Source: Bradyrhizobium erythrophlei (GTDB lineage: Bacteria > Pseudomonadota > Alphaproteobacteria > Rhizobiales > Xanthobacteraceae). From it: DNA of 64,000 nucleotides. A program made the translations under genes and the position numbers. Below, piece after piece: positions 45,293 to 53,968 of the stretch. Where the stretch lies: assembly GCF_900142985.1 (NCBI RefSeq), contig NZ_LT670849.1, positions 7,456,501 through 7,520,500 of the forward strand. The letters run 5' to 3'. The notes beneath the pieces are model-generated. The model was not told where the DNA came from, made no database searches, and was given only the letters and a program-made list of their open reading frames with translations. The first letter of the stretch is position 1. Each line of letters opens with the position of its first letter.

Positions 45293-45718
45293 TCAGGGTT
45301 TTCCGAGCCGTATCGTCTCAGCCATAATGACCTGGCCGGGCGCCCAGCTCACGCTTGCGACCACACGAAAAGTCAACCAATTTGATTGGTCCTGCCTACG
45401 GACCGAAGCGGCCTGTTCAGTGTCGACGCGCCAACGCAATCCGCTGGTTTCGCCTTCCTGGGAAGTGATTGCCAAACTGGAGCGATCGACTGGGGCATTA
45501 ATTAGCGAGCGCAGGAGAACCTGCGCCGCGACGCGGCCCTCGGCATTTGCCATGATGCGGCGTGCCTGTGACAGGTGTGGCCCTACCGCGCTCGCAAAAA
45601 CGACAAGCAGCGTGAGAGCGACGAGAGCTTCAAGCAGCGTAAATCCGGCCTGCCCATCTCTTCCGTCGTTATGGCCCGATCGCGACACCACCGGTGTACC
45701 AGTTAACACGGATCTCAT
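45293..45718 (-). CDS. gspI: Type II secretion minor pseudopilin GspI
   Basis: The 141-residue precursor has the motif G|FTLLEALVALTLLVVFA at about residue 25, then VAAQVLLRSLINAP and a C-terminal beta domain. The ATG 45718 (with AAGGCGGA upstream) lies inside the end of gspH, so the two genes overlap by 50 bp; a GTG at 45733 would overlap by 65 bp, and a GTG at 45688 would leave an ordinary short leader. The leader of about 24 residues is long. Confidence 0.85.
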   Translation of the reverse strand: MRSVLTGTPVVSRSGHNDGRDGQAGFTLLEALVALTLLVVFASAVGPHLSQARRIMANAEGRVAAQVLLRSLINAPVDRSSLAITSQEGETSGLRWRVDTEQAASVRRQDQSNWLTFRVVASVSWAPGQVIMAETIRLGKP

Positions 45719-46157
45719 ATTCCGCCTTTTCACGAGATAATTTCAATACCACTCCCGTCGATGCGCCATCCGGATGAAAGCGAACGACAGCCTGACGTCC
45801 AGACCAGAGTGCGTCGATACCGAGGATGTCGAGGGCGATGTCGCGCGGCAGCGCAACGATACCCCCTCCGTCACCAACCAGGATACGTCGTTTGGCATCG
45901 AGAGATACCTCCCGATCGCGCCCCGTCAGAATCGCCCCAAGCCGTTCGCGTCGGAGCAGCGAGGCGGTCTGCAGCGTCACAGCCTTCAAACCGGCGCGGC
46001 CAGTGCCCGGCATCATTGTTAACACAAGCGTGGCGACCAGAGCTATAATGAGCATCACCGCCATGACCTCGATGAGGGTGAAGCCGGCGCCTCGATCGGC
46101 GTTCCAGCTTCGCAACACTGGCAGTACGACGCGGACCACCCTGATCCTCCGGTTCAC
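45669..46157 (-). CDS. gspH: Type II secretion minor pseudopilin GspH
   Basis: The 162-residue precursor starts with GTG at 46157, overlapping the gspF stop (GTGA). The motif G|FTLIEVMAVMLIIALVATL follows a basic leader of about 24 residues. The rest is the GspH beta-domain (GGIVALPRDIALDILGIDAL, VVRFHPDGASTGVVLKLS). Confidence 0.87.
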   Translation of the reverse strand: MNRRIRVVRVVLPVLRSWNADRGAGFTLIEVMAVMLIIALVATLVLTMMPGTGRAGLKAVTLQTASLLRRERLGAILTGRDREVSLDAKRRILVGDGGGIVALPRDIALDILGIDALWSGRQAVVRFHPDGASTGVVLKLSREKAEYEIRVNWYTGGVAIGP

Positions 46158-47362
46158 TGCGCAAGATCTGTCATACTAAGCAGAGAACTCATGATCGATA
46201 CGATCAGCGTACCAATGACAATACTGACCACAATGATCGTGATCGGCCCGATCGCACCCATCAAGCGATCGAGACCCAATCCGAGTTTGTGCTCGTAGAA
46301 ACGCGACGCATGACGGACGATGTTCGCAACGTCGCCCACCTCATCTCCTACTCTCAGCATTCTCACTGCGAGCGGAGGAAGCAGTGTCGTGTCCGCCAAG
46401 GCCTCTGCAAACCTCCGGCCGTTCCTCACCTGCTCGTGGACGCTGTCGAGCGCCGCGACATAACGTGGTTCGGTAACGATGTCTCGAAGGATCTTGAGTG
46501 CCGCTGGAAGTGGGACGCCATTTTCGAGCAGCAGACCGAGCGTCCCCACGATCCGTGCCGTCCGGCGATCACCAGCCAACTCTGAAATTCCGGGAAGCAA
46601 CGTGACTGCGCCGATGATCCGCGCACGCCATTCGCGGTTACGCAATACCAGCCAAGTACCCACAACCAAAAACAGGCAGATCCCCAAAAAGAGATCCAGA
46701 TTGCGACGCAGCAAGGACGAGCACGCCACCACGAAAGCTGCACCCGAGTTAAGGCGACCACCAAGATCGGCAAACACAGGTTCGAACTGTGGCACGACAT
46801 ACATCAGGAAAAAAAGCAGGATAACAATCGCCGAGCCGACCAGAAACAACGGATAGCGGATCGCAGAATTAATTCGATCGGTCAGGACCTCCTTGCGTGA
46901 GCGGTCTTCGACGATCGCACGCAGTACGGCATCCAATTTTCCCGATGCTTCACCTGCACGTACCATTGCGACATAGGCGGGTTCGATAGCGACGGTATGT
47001 TGTTCCAGCGCTTCTGCGAAACTGTCGCCGGCGGAAATCGATGCGCGCAGATCCTGAGCAAATCCCGCCAGGCCTTTGCTTGTGTTGTCGCTGAGCGTCT
47101 GCAGCGCCGCTTCTAGCGTCAATCCGGCACCGAGAAGGAGCGCCAACTGATGCAAAAAAATGGAAACGTCCCGTGATCGCGGCGCCTTTCCAGCAGACTT
47201 GCGGCTACGCGTAAGAATTCCTGTGGTAACAGGCTCGGCATCGATGGTCAGGTGACCTAGATACTCAATACGCCGCACCACTTCTTCACGCGATGACGCA
47301 TCCACCTCGCCGGCGACGATCTCGCCCGCAGGCGTGACAGCGCGATAACGGAATTGCGGCAT
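46154..47362 (-). CDS. gspF: Type II secretion inner-membrane platform protein GspF
   Basis: The 402-residue protein shows the repeated GspF domains (DVSIFLHQLALLLGAGLTLE and IVGTLGLLLENGVPLPAALK) and three TM spans (PLFLVGSAIVILLFFLMYVV, LFLGICLFLVVGTWLVL, ITIIVVSIVIGTLIVSIMSS). The N-terminal part FRYRAVTPAGEIVAGEVDAS is typical. It heads the operon with AGGGGCG before its ATG. Confidence 0.93.
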   Translation of the reverse strand: MPQFRYRAVTPAGEIVAGEVDASSREEVVRRIEYLGHLTIDAEPVTTGILTRSRKSAGKAPRSRDVSIFLHQLALLLGAGLTLEAALQTLSDNTSKGLAGFAQDLRASISAGDSFAEALEQHTVAIEPAYVAMVRAGEASGKLDAVLRAIVEDRSRKEVLTDRINSAIRYPLFLVGSAIVILLFFLMYVVPQFEPVFADLGGRLNSGAAFVVACSSLLRRNLDLFLGICLFLVVGTWLVLRNREWRARIIGAVTLLPGISELAGDRRTARIVGTLGLLLENGVPLPAALKILRDIVTEPRYVAALDSVHEQVRNGRRFAEALADTTLLPPLAVRMLRVGDEVGDVANIVRHASRFYEHKLGLGLDRLMGAIGPITIIVVSIVIGTLIVSIMSSLLSMTDLAQ

Positions 47363-47775
47363 TGGGTGCGCCCCTAGAAAACTTGCGATTTGCGAACCAC
47401 ACGCTGTTGTCTGCCTGAATGCCGCTCGTCAATCGTTATCCGACGCTTCAGCACGTGTTCACATGGGCAACGCCAACTCCACTTCGCTAAGCGTCCGAGG
47501 CAATTATTGTGCACTAGTATCGCGTCCGGACCAAGATCGAGAATGCATCTGACGGGATGGCGAAAATCGGACCAACGCGCGGCAATCCCATGTTTCTCCG
47601 CGATCGCCCGGCAGCACAATGATAAACCAAGTGGTATTATAAAACCTTTTAAATACCTTAGCCTCGGAAAGATAGTGCTACGTTCCAGGCCGAATTTCGG
47701 ACCCCGCCCCTTGCATACGGTTTCCATTTGTATGAGTGATTGAATGAATTAAGAAAGGCATTGGGGAGCACCGCA
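47363..47775. other. 413-bp divergent promoter region of the gsp operon
   Basis: No supported gene. Two antiparallel frames of 117 codons cover each other exactly and have no motifs. The AT-rich part at about 47630-47670 (GGTATTATAAAACCTTTTAAAT) lies between gspF and the secreted-protein gene at 47776 and may serve either promoter. Confidence 0.5.
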
Positions 47776-48204
47776 ATGAAATCCAGAGGTTTTCATAAGG
47801 TCGTTTTGGCAGCAGCTTTGCTGGTTGGTGGCTCCTCAATCGCCTCTCTACGGGCTCAGGATAGCGACAAGCCGGCAGTATCTTCGTATCCCAGCGGGTT
47901 AGAAATAGCGTTTGAATGGCAATATTCCTGCGCAAATGGAAGAGCCTGCTCATTCAGCTGTCCCGGATCGGGGGGAGCAAGCAATGTCACAAAGCTAAGC
48001 ATCCATTTGGGAGCTATTCCTCTGAACAGCACCGATCGCGCGGCTGGCATCTTTTATGAATTTTCGACCGTCCAGATTCCGCGTGCTAACGGCTTCGCTA
48101 TCACGACTGGTATCAGCAACTTATCATGCCAGGTGCAGGGCATGAATCTTGATTATTCCGGGCCAAGAGATCCTCCGACGAGACCGACGGCCGCTAACAG
48201 ATGA
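47776..48204 (+). CDS. Secreted protein of unknown function, divergent from gsp operon (142 aa)
   Basis: GGGGAG at 47763-47768 supports the ATG at 47776 over an in-frame ATG at 47740. A signal peptide (MKSRGFHKVVLAAALLVGGS, then ASLRAQ) precedes a mature part with cysteines in YSCANGRACSFSCPGSGGAS and ISNLSCQVQGM, and a beta-like pattern. No family is recognised. Its position next to the secretion operon and its export signal make it a further possible substrate or helper. Confidence 0.65.
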   Translation: MKSRGFHKVVLAAALLVGGSSIASLRAQDSDKPAVSSYPSGLEIAFEWQYSCANGRACSFSCPGSGGASNVTKLSIHLGAIPLNSTDRAAGIFYEFSTVQIPRANGFAITTGISNLSCQVQGMNLDYSGPRDPPTRPTAANR

Positions 48205-48435
48205 TAATCATCTCGGGGGACCCAGGGCATTTTTGGCTGCCGCTGTCACCTCGATTAGCTCCCGCCAAAGGCTAGCATGCGAAACGCGGCTGTAATTGCC
48301 TGCCAGTTATTGCGATGACGGTCTCAAATCAGTGCGGCGAATCCTTCGCTTGGTGAATCCGCTAAGCTGTTCGAAGTAGACAGCACGTCATCGAGTTGAC
48401 TTTTGCATTCGTCTTGATCTCAAACCGGCAGCCAC
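48205..48435. other. 231-bp convergent intergenic region
   Basis: It holds the ends of two convergent genes; no clear hairpin-plus-T terminator is seen and no gene is supported. Confidence 0.4.
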
Positions 48436-48696
48436 CTAGCGGGACGTCCATCCGCTCATTGTATAACGGGCCCAATATCCCGGACTACCGTACGGCATTC
48501 CATAGCCTGCGTAGAGCGGCGCGCAGGAATATCTATCCGAGCAACGCGGCATCGCGACGAGCTCGGGCGAGCGGGCCCTCGCCGCTTGAGACCTTCGGTA
48601 GTCACCCGAAAGTTCCGCACCTTCCGCGACGGTCGATCCCTTCCAAGCCATTCCGATCAAAAGGGTCGATGCGACAAGGACGTTAAAACATTTCAT
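48436..48696 (-). CDS. Small secreted Gly/Tyr/Pro-rich protein (86 aa)
   Basis: GGAGG lies directly upstream of the ATG at 48696. A signal peptide (MKCFNVLVASTLLIGMAWKG) is followed by a basic part and a Tyr/Gly/Pro tail with cysteines (CSDRYSCAPLYAGYGMPYGS). It belongs to the same loose type as the proteins at 17194 and 19953. Function unknown. Confidence 0.62.
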   Translation of the reverse strand: MKCFNVLVASTLLIGMAWKGSTVAEGAELSGDYRRSQAARARSPELVAMPRCSDRYSCAPLYAGYGMPYGSPGYWARYTMSGWTSR

Positions 48697-48986
48697 GGAA
48701 TTCCTCCAACACCCCGATTCAGGCAGTAAATGTAGCTAGACTTTATAGAGCTTGTGTTGAGAAACGCGAAGCATTAAACAGCGGCGGCGAGGCCGGCAAC
48801 AAGATTTCTCGCCTGTTGCGAACCTACTACATCTTTGGCTCCGTCCCATTCATCCTAGCCGCTTAGCGTACAGCAAGCGACTGAAACCAGCTCGCCAGAA
48901 CAGGGTTCGTTCTGCCAAACGCTACGTCCGGCGTGAAATCCACAACCCCGCGATCGCCTCGCAGCCCCCTCCTTCGCCACGCTCCG

Positions 48987-49310
48987 GCAACAGCCTGCGC
49001 TCGATCAATTCGCGGCCTTCGATCGTCGCACTAAGGAGGGCAACGCAAAGCTGGAAAGCGATCGAGCCGCCTTTGCAGCCGAGAAGCAGGAATTCTATAA
49101 TCGCCAAAGCCGCTATCAGGAGCAACATCGGCAAAAGCTCGCTAGCGAAACCAGGAGCATCGGGAGCGTATGGCCAAGGCCGAGCAAGAGATCGCGCGAC
49201 GCGATGATGAAAATCGTCGGAAGCGCGACGATCTCTCAAAGCAACCAACCACCGGATGTCCTGAAGCCTGGGCCCGAGGCGAAGTAAATCCACTCGCCGG
49301 GATTCGCTAA
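48987..49310 (+). pseudogene. Frameshifted coiled-coil protein fragment
   Basis: One frame reads AFDRRTKEGNAKLESDRAAF and goes on AAEKQEFYNRQSRYQEQHRQ, then loses sense near 49150. Another frame continues the same style, QEHRERMAKAEQEIARRDDE, NRRKRDDLSKQP, then a stop at TAA 49308-49310. Both parts are Glu/Lys/Arg/Gln-rich helices, so a single frameshift in a coiled-coil gene is the simplest reading. The start of the gene is not visible. Family unknown; it could come from a phage or plasmid gene. Confidence 0.5.
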
Positions 49311-49648
49311 ATCGAAGCCCCGTCTCGCCAGGGCTGATGAAAGCGGGGCAATTACTGCTGGGGCGATTAAATCCAGCGTAGGCCGTAGATCGCTGTCGAT
49401 TCGTGGCCGAGTTTTAGGCAACGTCTGTTGCGTATCGCGTTTTCAAACAAGGGGGATCGCAACGCGCCAACTATTCGAGTTCTTGATTCCTCGCATCCCT
49501 AGCCCGATAGACGCATCATCAAGTTAGAAATCTCCAAAGATCAGGAAGACAGCTCCACCAATTAGAGGCTCCCTATTTTGCTCTTGTCTCGTCATGTGCG
49601 ACCCCCGCAGAGTTACTGCTCTATCTCACTCCTCGCGCGCGGGTTTAC
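49311..49648. other. 338-bp intergenic stretch
   Basis: No supported gene; the two flanking genes are both decayed, so this is probably relic DNA. Confidence 0.45.
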
Positions 49649-49984
49649 GTGAGCTTCTTTAGCAGGCCCGTTCGGCTCTTCCGCTCCGATGCGCAAGCCG
49701 GATGGAGTAACGCGCCTAATATCGTGACGACGCGTATCAATGCAGCCGGAGAAGAGTGGAGCATCAGAACCGACGAGAACGGCCAAAGGCTCATTGCGCA
49801 AGAGCCTCGCGCCGACCGCTCGATTTTAATCCTCGGCGATTCGTTATCTTTTGGCGAAGGCATAAACATCGAGGATCGCTTCGACGTTAAAATGCTTTCC
49901 TCTCTCCCGGGCGCGCGTCATAAACACTGGCACGATGGGCTAGCCGATGGGCGCGATCGCGTCGCGTCCGCACGAAATGAATGA
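49649..49984 (+). pseudogene. Truncated SGNH/GDSL hydrolase fragment
   Basis: The frame contains NIVTTRINAAGEEWSIRTDE, then SILILGDSLSFGEGINIEDR followed by FDVKMLSSLPGA. GDSxSFGEGxxxEDRF is the N-terminal catalytic block of SGNH hydrolases found in exopolysaccharide regions, with the nucleophile Ser in GDS. The sequence after LPGA is unrelated and the frame ends at 110 codons, whereas the family has about 300-400; the second block (GxND) and the DxxH block are missing. It is probably dead. Confidence 0.65.
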
Positions 49985-50310
49985 ATCAAAGCACTGGCGG
50001 GCAACCGCTGGCAACATACTGGCGAAGCACCGCCCAGCTATTGTTCGCAAGGTCGGACATCGCCGGTCCTAACGCGTCCAAACTAAACCGTATAGGACGC
50101 CTCAATCAACGACCGATGCGTTTTTCCACGCACCGTGCAGCAAGCTGAGGCAAGGTGCTTTTTCGTCAGAAAACCGGAAATTAATGTTGCACAAGCCGCT
50201 CCTGCTGGACTATAAGTTAACGAATATTTAATTAGACCGTTCCGATTTAATGAATTAAATAAGCCGCGGAAGAAATTTAAATTTCAGGTGAATTTGTATG
50301 GAGTTGCGGC
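49985..50310. promoter_or_regulatory. AT-rich leader with palindromes before the sugar-phosphate transferase
   Basis: The last 100 bases before 50311 are strikingly AT-rich for this genome. They hold two dyads: ATTTAAT-GA-ATTAAAT (50245-50260) and the perfect palindrome GAAATTTAAATTTC (50272-50285). AT-rich regulators such as MucR/Ros or H-NS-like proteins act at exopolysaccharide promoters in rhizobia, so these are candidate binding sites. The rest of the gap holds no gene. Confidence 0.5.
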
Positions 50311-51768
50311 ATGTCGAATGAGTTGAATATTCGCGACAAGATGGGGCAAATTCAGTATTCGATTCGGTCGACAGCAAGCCTTCCCACTGAAGCCATCCCC
50401 TACGCTTTGCGAGCCTTAGACGCGCTCATCATATCGCTCTCCGCTATCGCGGGCGGGGTCAGTTACCATTTGCTGATCGGCGACGCATTCGAGGTCGCGC
50501 CAGCCTGTGCCGTCGGCGCTCTCGCGAGCCTCGTATATATCTTGCGTTTGAACGGTAGCGACTATTACGAACTTCAGGAAAGCGCGAAGCCGCACTTGGA
50601 AGTGCGCGAGATATTGGTGTGCTGGCTCTCGACCGGACTGTTGCTCACGCTTATTGCTTTCCTTCTAAAGATCAGCGCAGCCTATTCCCGCGGCGCGTTT
50701 CTTATGTTTTATATTTTCGTCCCCATTGCGTTGCTGGCGGCGCGGAAAGCCACGAAAGTTGTTCTGGCACAAGCTGTAGCCGCGAAAACTCTCGGGCGAC
50801 GCGACACAATCTTAATAGGTGAGCCAAACGAGATTTCGGCCTTGCAGACAGATGATCTAGTAGCCTTTTGTGGGGCTCCTGACGTCAGGCGCTTTACGCT
50901 GAGTGGAAGAAGCGAGTACCTAGAAAGTTCATCTAACGACGTCGCGGCCATCAAATCTGCAGCCAATTTTGTGCGGCGACACAATTGCCGACAGATACTG
51001 CTGGCGTTGCCTTGGGATGAAACCGATCGGATCGAATTCATCAAAGACCAGATCAAAACACTTCCTGTCGCTCTTCGATTGGTGCCCGACAAAAGCGTTC
51101 GAACCTTGTTAGATAGCACGTCGTCCAAGGGGAAGACCGGGCCAGTCATAGATCTGCAGCGTGCCCCGCTGACTGAACTGCAACGTTTCGTGAAGCGCAT
51201 CGCGGACGTCGTTGTGGCTGCGTTTGTTTTAATTTTTTTCCTTCCTCTCATGGCGCTTGCGGCCATTGCCATCAAGCTTGATAGCCCTGGTCCTGTAATC
51301 TTTCACCAAAAACGGAAGGGATTTAACGGCAAGCACTTCGTCATTTTGAAATTCCGGACAATGAGCGTCGAAGAGGACGGACCGGACGTCATCCAGGCGA
51401 AACGGAATGACGCCCGTGTAACGACGATTGGACGGCTTCTCCGTTCTTCGAGCATTGATGAATTGCCGCAGCTTATAAATGTATTAAGGGGCGACATGTC
51501 GCTGATAGGACCTCGCCCTCATGCCTTGGCCCATGACAACTATTTTGAGACAATGTTGAGCGATTATGCTTTCCGTCATCACGTCAAGCCAGGCATAACA
51601 GGCTGGGCTCAATGTAACGGCGCCAGGGGTGCTACTCCGACAATTGAAGATGTCGCGAAACGCGTGCGTCTCGACCTTTGGTACGTCAATAATTGGAGCC
51701 TTTGGCTTGACCTTCTAATATTGGCCAAGACGGCCGTCGAGGTCGTTCGGAAGCGCAACGCCTACTGA
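50311..51768 (+). CDS. Polyprenyl-phosphate sugar-1-phosphate transferase (WbaP/WcaJ/ExoY-type)
   Basis: The 485-residue protein starts exopolysaccharide repeat-unit assembly by moving a hexose-1-phosphate onto undecaprenyl phosphate. It has an N-terminal group of about four TM spans (IPYALRALDALIISLSAIAG and on), a CoA-binding-like middle domain, then a fifth hydrophobic span and the catalytic domain: KLDSPGPVIFHQKRKGFNGK, ILKFRTM, RSSSIDELPQLINVLRGDMS, LIGPRPHA and VKPGITGWAQ. All key residues are kept. It starts at ATG 50311 with GGAG upstream. Which sugar is used cannot be told. Confidence 0.94.
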   Translation: MSNELNIRDKMGQIQYSIRSTASLPTEAIPYALRALDALIISLSAIAGGVSYHLLIGDAFEVAPACAVGALASLVYILRLNGSDYYELQESAKPHLEVREILVCWLSTGLLLTLIAFLLKISAAYSRGAFLMFYIFVPIALLAARKATKVVLAQAVAAKTLGRRDTILIGEPNEISALQTDDLVAFCGAPDVRRFTLSGRSEYLESSSNDVAAIKSAANFVRRHNCRQILLALPWDETDRIEFIKDQIKTLPVALRLVPDKSVRTLLDSTSSKGKTGPVIDLQRAPLTELQRFVKRIADVVVAAFVLIFFLPLMALAAIAIKLDSPGPVIFHQKRKGFNGKHFVILKFRTMSVEEDGPDVIQAKRNDARVTTIGRLLRSSSIDELPQLINVLRGDMSLIGPRPHALAHDNYFETMLSDYAFRHHVKPGITGWAQCNGARGATPTIEDVAKRVRLDLWYVNNWSLWLDLLILAKTAVEVVRKRNAY

Positions 51769-52097
51769 GTCGCGCATCCGAGAGGCTTCGCCTGGGATCT
51801 CGAAGAACGCAAGGTTACCATTCCCTCCACAAACGGCCCAATGCGCCTCCATTCCCTGGGAGGACAACCCCCTCTGAATGTGAGGCGGCCAGTCAGCAAC
51901 GATGCTTCGTGCGGCATTTAATTCATCCGGTCGAGTCGGCGAACTGGGATGTCATGATGAGCCGCTGGCAACTGGAATGTCTTGCTATCGATAGCAGTAC
52001 GATTTTAGCGAGTTGTTAACGGGTCGAATGGGACCTTTGATGACGGGAGTCGCGCACTTACACTGGACAAGCTGGCTCCCGAATGGAGCATCACGTC
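51769..52097. other. 329-bp intergenic stretch
   Basis: No supported gene or clear terminator. GGAG at 52085-52088 belongs to the following small membrane gene. Confidence 0.45.
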
Positions 52098-52406
52098 ATG
52101 ATTTGGCTTTCGGCAGTAAGCTTGGTCGCTGGCGGCGTGTTGGCGTGGCACTTCAAAATCATCGTGTTGGCGCCTGCAACATTCGTTATTGCAGCTATTG
52201 CGATCATCGCCGGCCAGATGCAAATCACTGGTATCCCGTCGATTATCCTCATAATCGGGATCGCAAGCGCAGGAGCACAGATCGGCTATTTCCTCGCAAT
52301 GTTGTTTCAGCATGTTATGGGTGCAACCATGCTCCGCAGCTCCTCTCTGTCTTCCAACAAGACGACGGGGCGCCCCCCATCAATTTCCGGAACGCCGATT
52401 TCGTGA
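52098..52406 (+). CDS. Small membrane protein, three TM segments (102 aa)
   Basis: GGAG at 52085-52088 supports ATG 52098 over 52083. The product is almost wholly hydrophobic in its first 80 residues (MIWLSAVSLVAGGVLAWHFK, APATFVIAAIAIIAGQM, SIILIIGIASAGAQIGYFLA), with a polar Ser/Thr-rich tail. The pattern resembles small three-span membrane proteins of rhizobia; no function is known. Confidence 0.62.
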   Translation: MIWLSAVSLVAGGVLAWHFKIIVLAPATFVIAAIAIIAGQMQITGIPSIILIIGIASAGAQIGYFLAMLFQHVMGATMLRSSSLSSNKTTGRPPSISGTPIS

Positions 52407-52836
52407 AGATTCTGATTCGGTCGTGAACCTTGCATGTGCGCGCTTGGGCAACCTCCCGATTGATTAGGCTTCCTCCCCAAGCACGTGTTAGCGAGGAGTT
52501 TAGCTAAGCCTGTCAGATAGTTCTGCTGGAAACGCAATCACCAAGACCTATACCGTCGCCGGCGACAGCGCGCGTAACTCCGCAAGTGGCATCGTCCCCG
52601 CCAATCTTGAAAAGGTAGCGGTAAAAAACGGGGTTTAATTTTTTAATCGTTTTTTCTTTCAATTTTAACTAAAACTCACTAGGGTTCCGCTCGAAGCGAA
52701 AAGACGCTGCAGGTATTTTGCGTCTCTCAATTCCGCAGATCGATTTTTGCAATCCCTCGTCTAGTAGAGGGCAAAAGCAAAAGTTTGGTTTTTGGAAGAC
52801 CCTGAAGCCCATCGCATTGCGGCGGAATCAACAACG
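52407..52836. other. 430-bp stretch with a relic C-terminus and an AT-rich leader
   Basis: At 52518-52638 one frame reads SAGNAITKTYTVAGDSARNS followed by ASGIVPANLEKVAVKNGV and a stop; it has no start and may be the tail of a lost gene. The DNA from 52622 to 52680 is AT-rich (TTTAATTTTTTAATCG and beyond), a likely promoter region for the H-NS-like gene, which may regulate itself there. Confidence 0.4.
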
Positions 52837-53214
52837 ATGCGCAAATTAAATCTGACCGGTATGGATTTTGATGAACTCTGGGACCTACACGAAGAACTGT
52901 CGAAAATCCTCGCAGAGAAGATTCGTGCGGAAAAGCGCAGGCTGGAAGAGAGACTCGCGCAGCTAAGCCATATGGGGCAGATCAAGGAAATTGCGATACC
53001 TGTTGAAGAACAGGGAGCAGATCGGCCAAGGCGCAAATATCCGAAGGTTCTGCCGAAGTACTTCAATCCAATCGCACCATTGGAGACATGGTCGGGACGC
53101 GGCAAGCAACCGCGATGGGTTGCCGCGGCACTCCGCTCGGGGCACAAGCTAGATGACCTGCAGATCTCAGAGTCCGGTGAGGCGTCTGCCGACAGGGTGC
53201 ACGATCGTTCTTGA
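52837..53214 (+). CDS. H-NS-family nucleoid protein
   Basis: The 125-residue product starts at ATG 52837; an in-frame TTG at 52792 is less likely. An acidic helical oligomerisation part (MDFDELWDLHEELSKILAEK, RAEKRRLEERLAQL) is followed by the H-NS DNA-binding signature: RRKYPKVLPKYFNPIAPLET, then WSGRGKQPRWV, where the GRGxxPRW loop contacts the AT-rich minor groove. Such xenogeneic silencers bind AT-rich acquired DNA; the AT-rich exopolysaccharide promoter at 50245 is a possible target. Divergence from other copies is unknown. Confidence 0.88.
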   Translation: MRKLNLTGMDFDELWDLHEELSKILAEKIRAEKRRLEERLAQLSHMGQIKEIAIPVEEQGADRPRRKYPKVLPKYFNPIAPLETWSGRGKQPRWVAAALRSGHKLDDLQISESGEASADRVHDRS

Positions 53215-53227
53215 AACTTCCAGGCAT

Positions 53228-53473
53228 TCAAGCCGTGCGACCGGACGCCGGAAGTGTCCGACGATCATATTCGGAATAGTTTGAAAGACTGCTCTGGATT
53301 TCGGAGAGCTCGTCCAGCAACACGTCATAAAGCTCAATCTGAGAGGCAAGCAAGCCAGCAGTCGAGCAGGTGCCCGCGACCAGGTGCAGCCGAATATGGG
53401 TCGCTTTGATCATATTCAAGGAATTACGGATCTCGAAGTTAAAGAAATCACTCGGATCACCCATGTTTCGCAT
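53228..53473 (-). CDS. Small hypothetical protein (81 aa)
   Basis: GAGG lies six bases before the ATG at 53473. The product reads MGDPSDFFNFEIRNSLNMIK near its start and is helical (LLASQIELYDVLLDELSEIQ), ending in SEYDRRTLPASGRTA. No motif or signal peptide. It converges on the H-NS-like gene with 13 bp between. Moderate support only from ribosome site and composition. Confidence 0.42.
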   Translation of the reverse strand: MRNMGDPSDFFNFEIRNSLNMIKATHIRLHLVAGTCSTAGLLASQIELYDVLLDELSEIQSSLSNYSEYDRRTLPASGRTA

Positions 53474-53812
53474 CTCAACCTCGTTACTTACCCAATTGCA
53501 GCTCTTTATGGTTTAGTCTGCCGTCCCCCATTCCGGTTCAGCAACCGGCATCGTTCTCCCGACTGGCAAAAATCGGGCCAATTTGAACGCTGCGTGAGTG
53601 GGCTTCAGGAAACATTTTACACGCTGTGGGTGAATCAGACGACATGTCCCACCGCTTCACATTTTCGAAAGGATACCTGCGTTCGGTCGAGCGCAACCCA
53701 AGCCCATTAAGCCGGGCGAGTGCAACGGGTTGAGATCACGAATTCGGCGCGAGTTGCCGCTTCCGTCCGGGCGCAAGCGGCGTTACCGTTTGGCAATCGA
53801 TGGGGAACGGAA
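53474..53812. other. 339-bp intergenic stretch
   Basis: No gene is supported; a plus-strand frame 53384-53710 overlaps the small minus-strand gene and looks random. Confidence 0.4.
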
Positions 53813-53968
53813 ATGCATACCATAGTAGCCTTCATTGCCGCATTTGCTCTTGTTGTTCTCGCCATACTACAAGCCCGCTCGGTTCCTGATGCTAGTCCGG
53901 CTGGCCGCCGCGATTTCGTAACCGTGGTGATCATTGCCACGATCGTTACCATGGGGTACGCCTTTTGA
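53813..53968 (+). CDS. Small two-TM membrane protein (51 aa)
   Basis: GGGGAACGG precedes the ATG at 53813. The product is two hydrophobic spans (IVAFIAAFALVVLAILQA and FVTVVIIATIVTMGYAF) joined by a short polar turn (RSVPDASPAGRRD). The frame is open upstream, but that part is polar and without ribosome site. Family unknown. Confidence 0.5.
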   Translation: MHTIVAFIAAFALVVLAILQARSVPDASPAGRRDFVTVVIIATIVTMGYAF

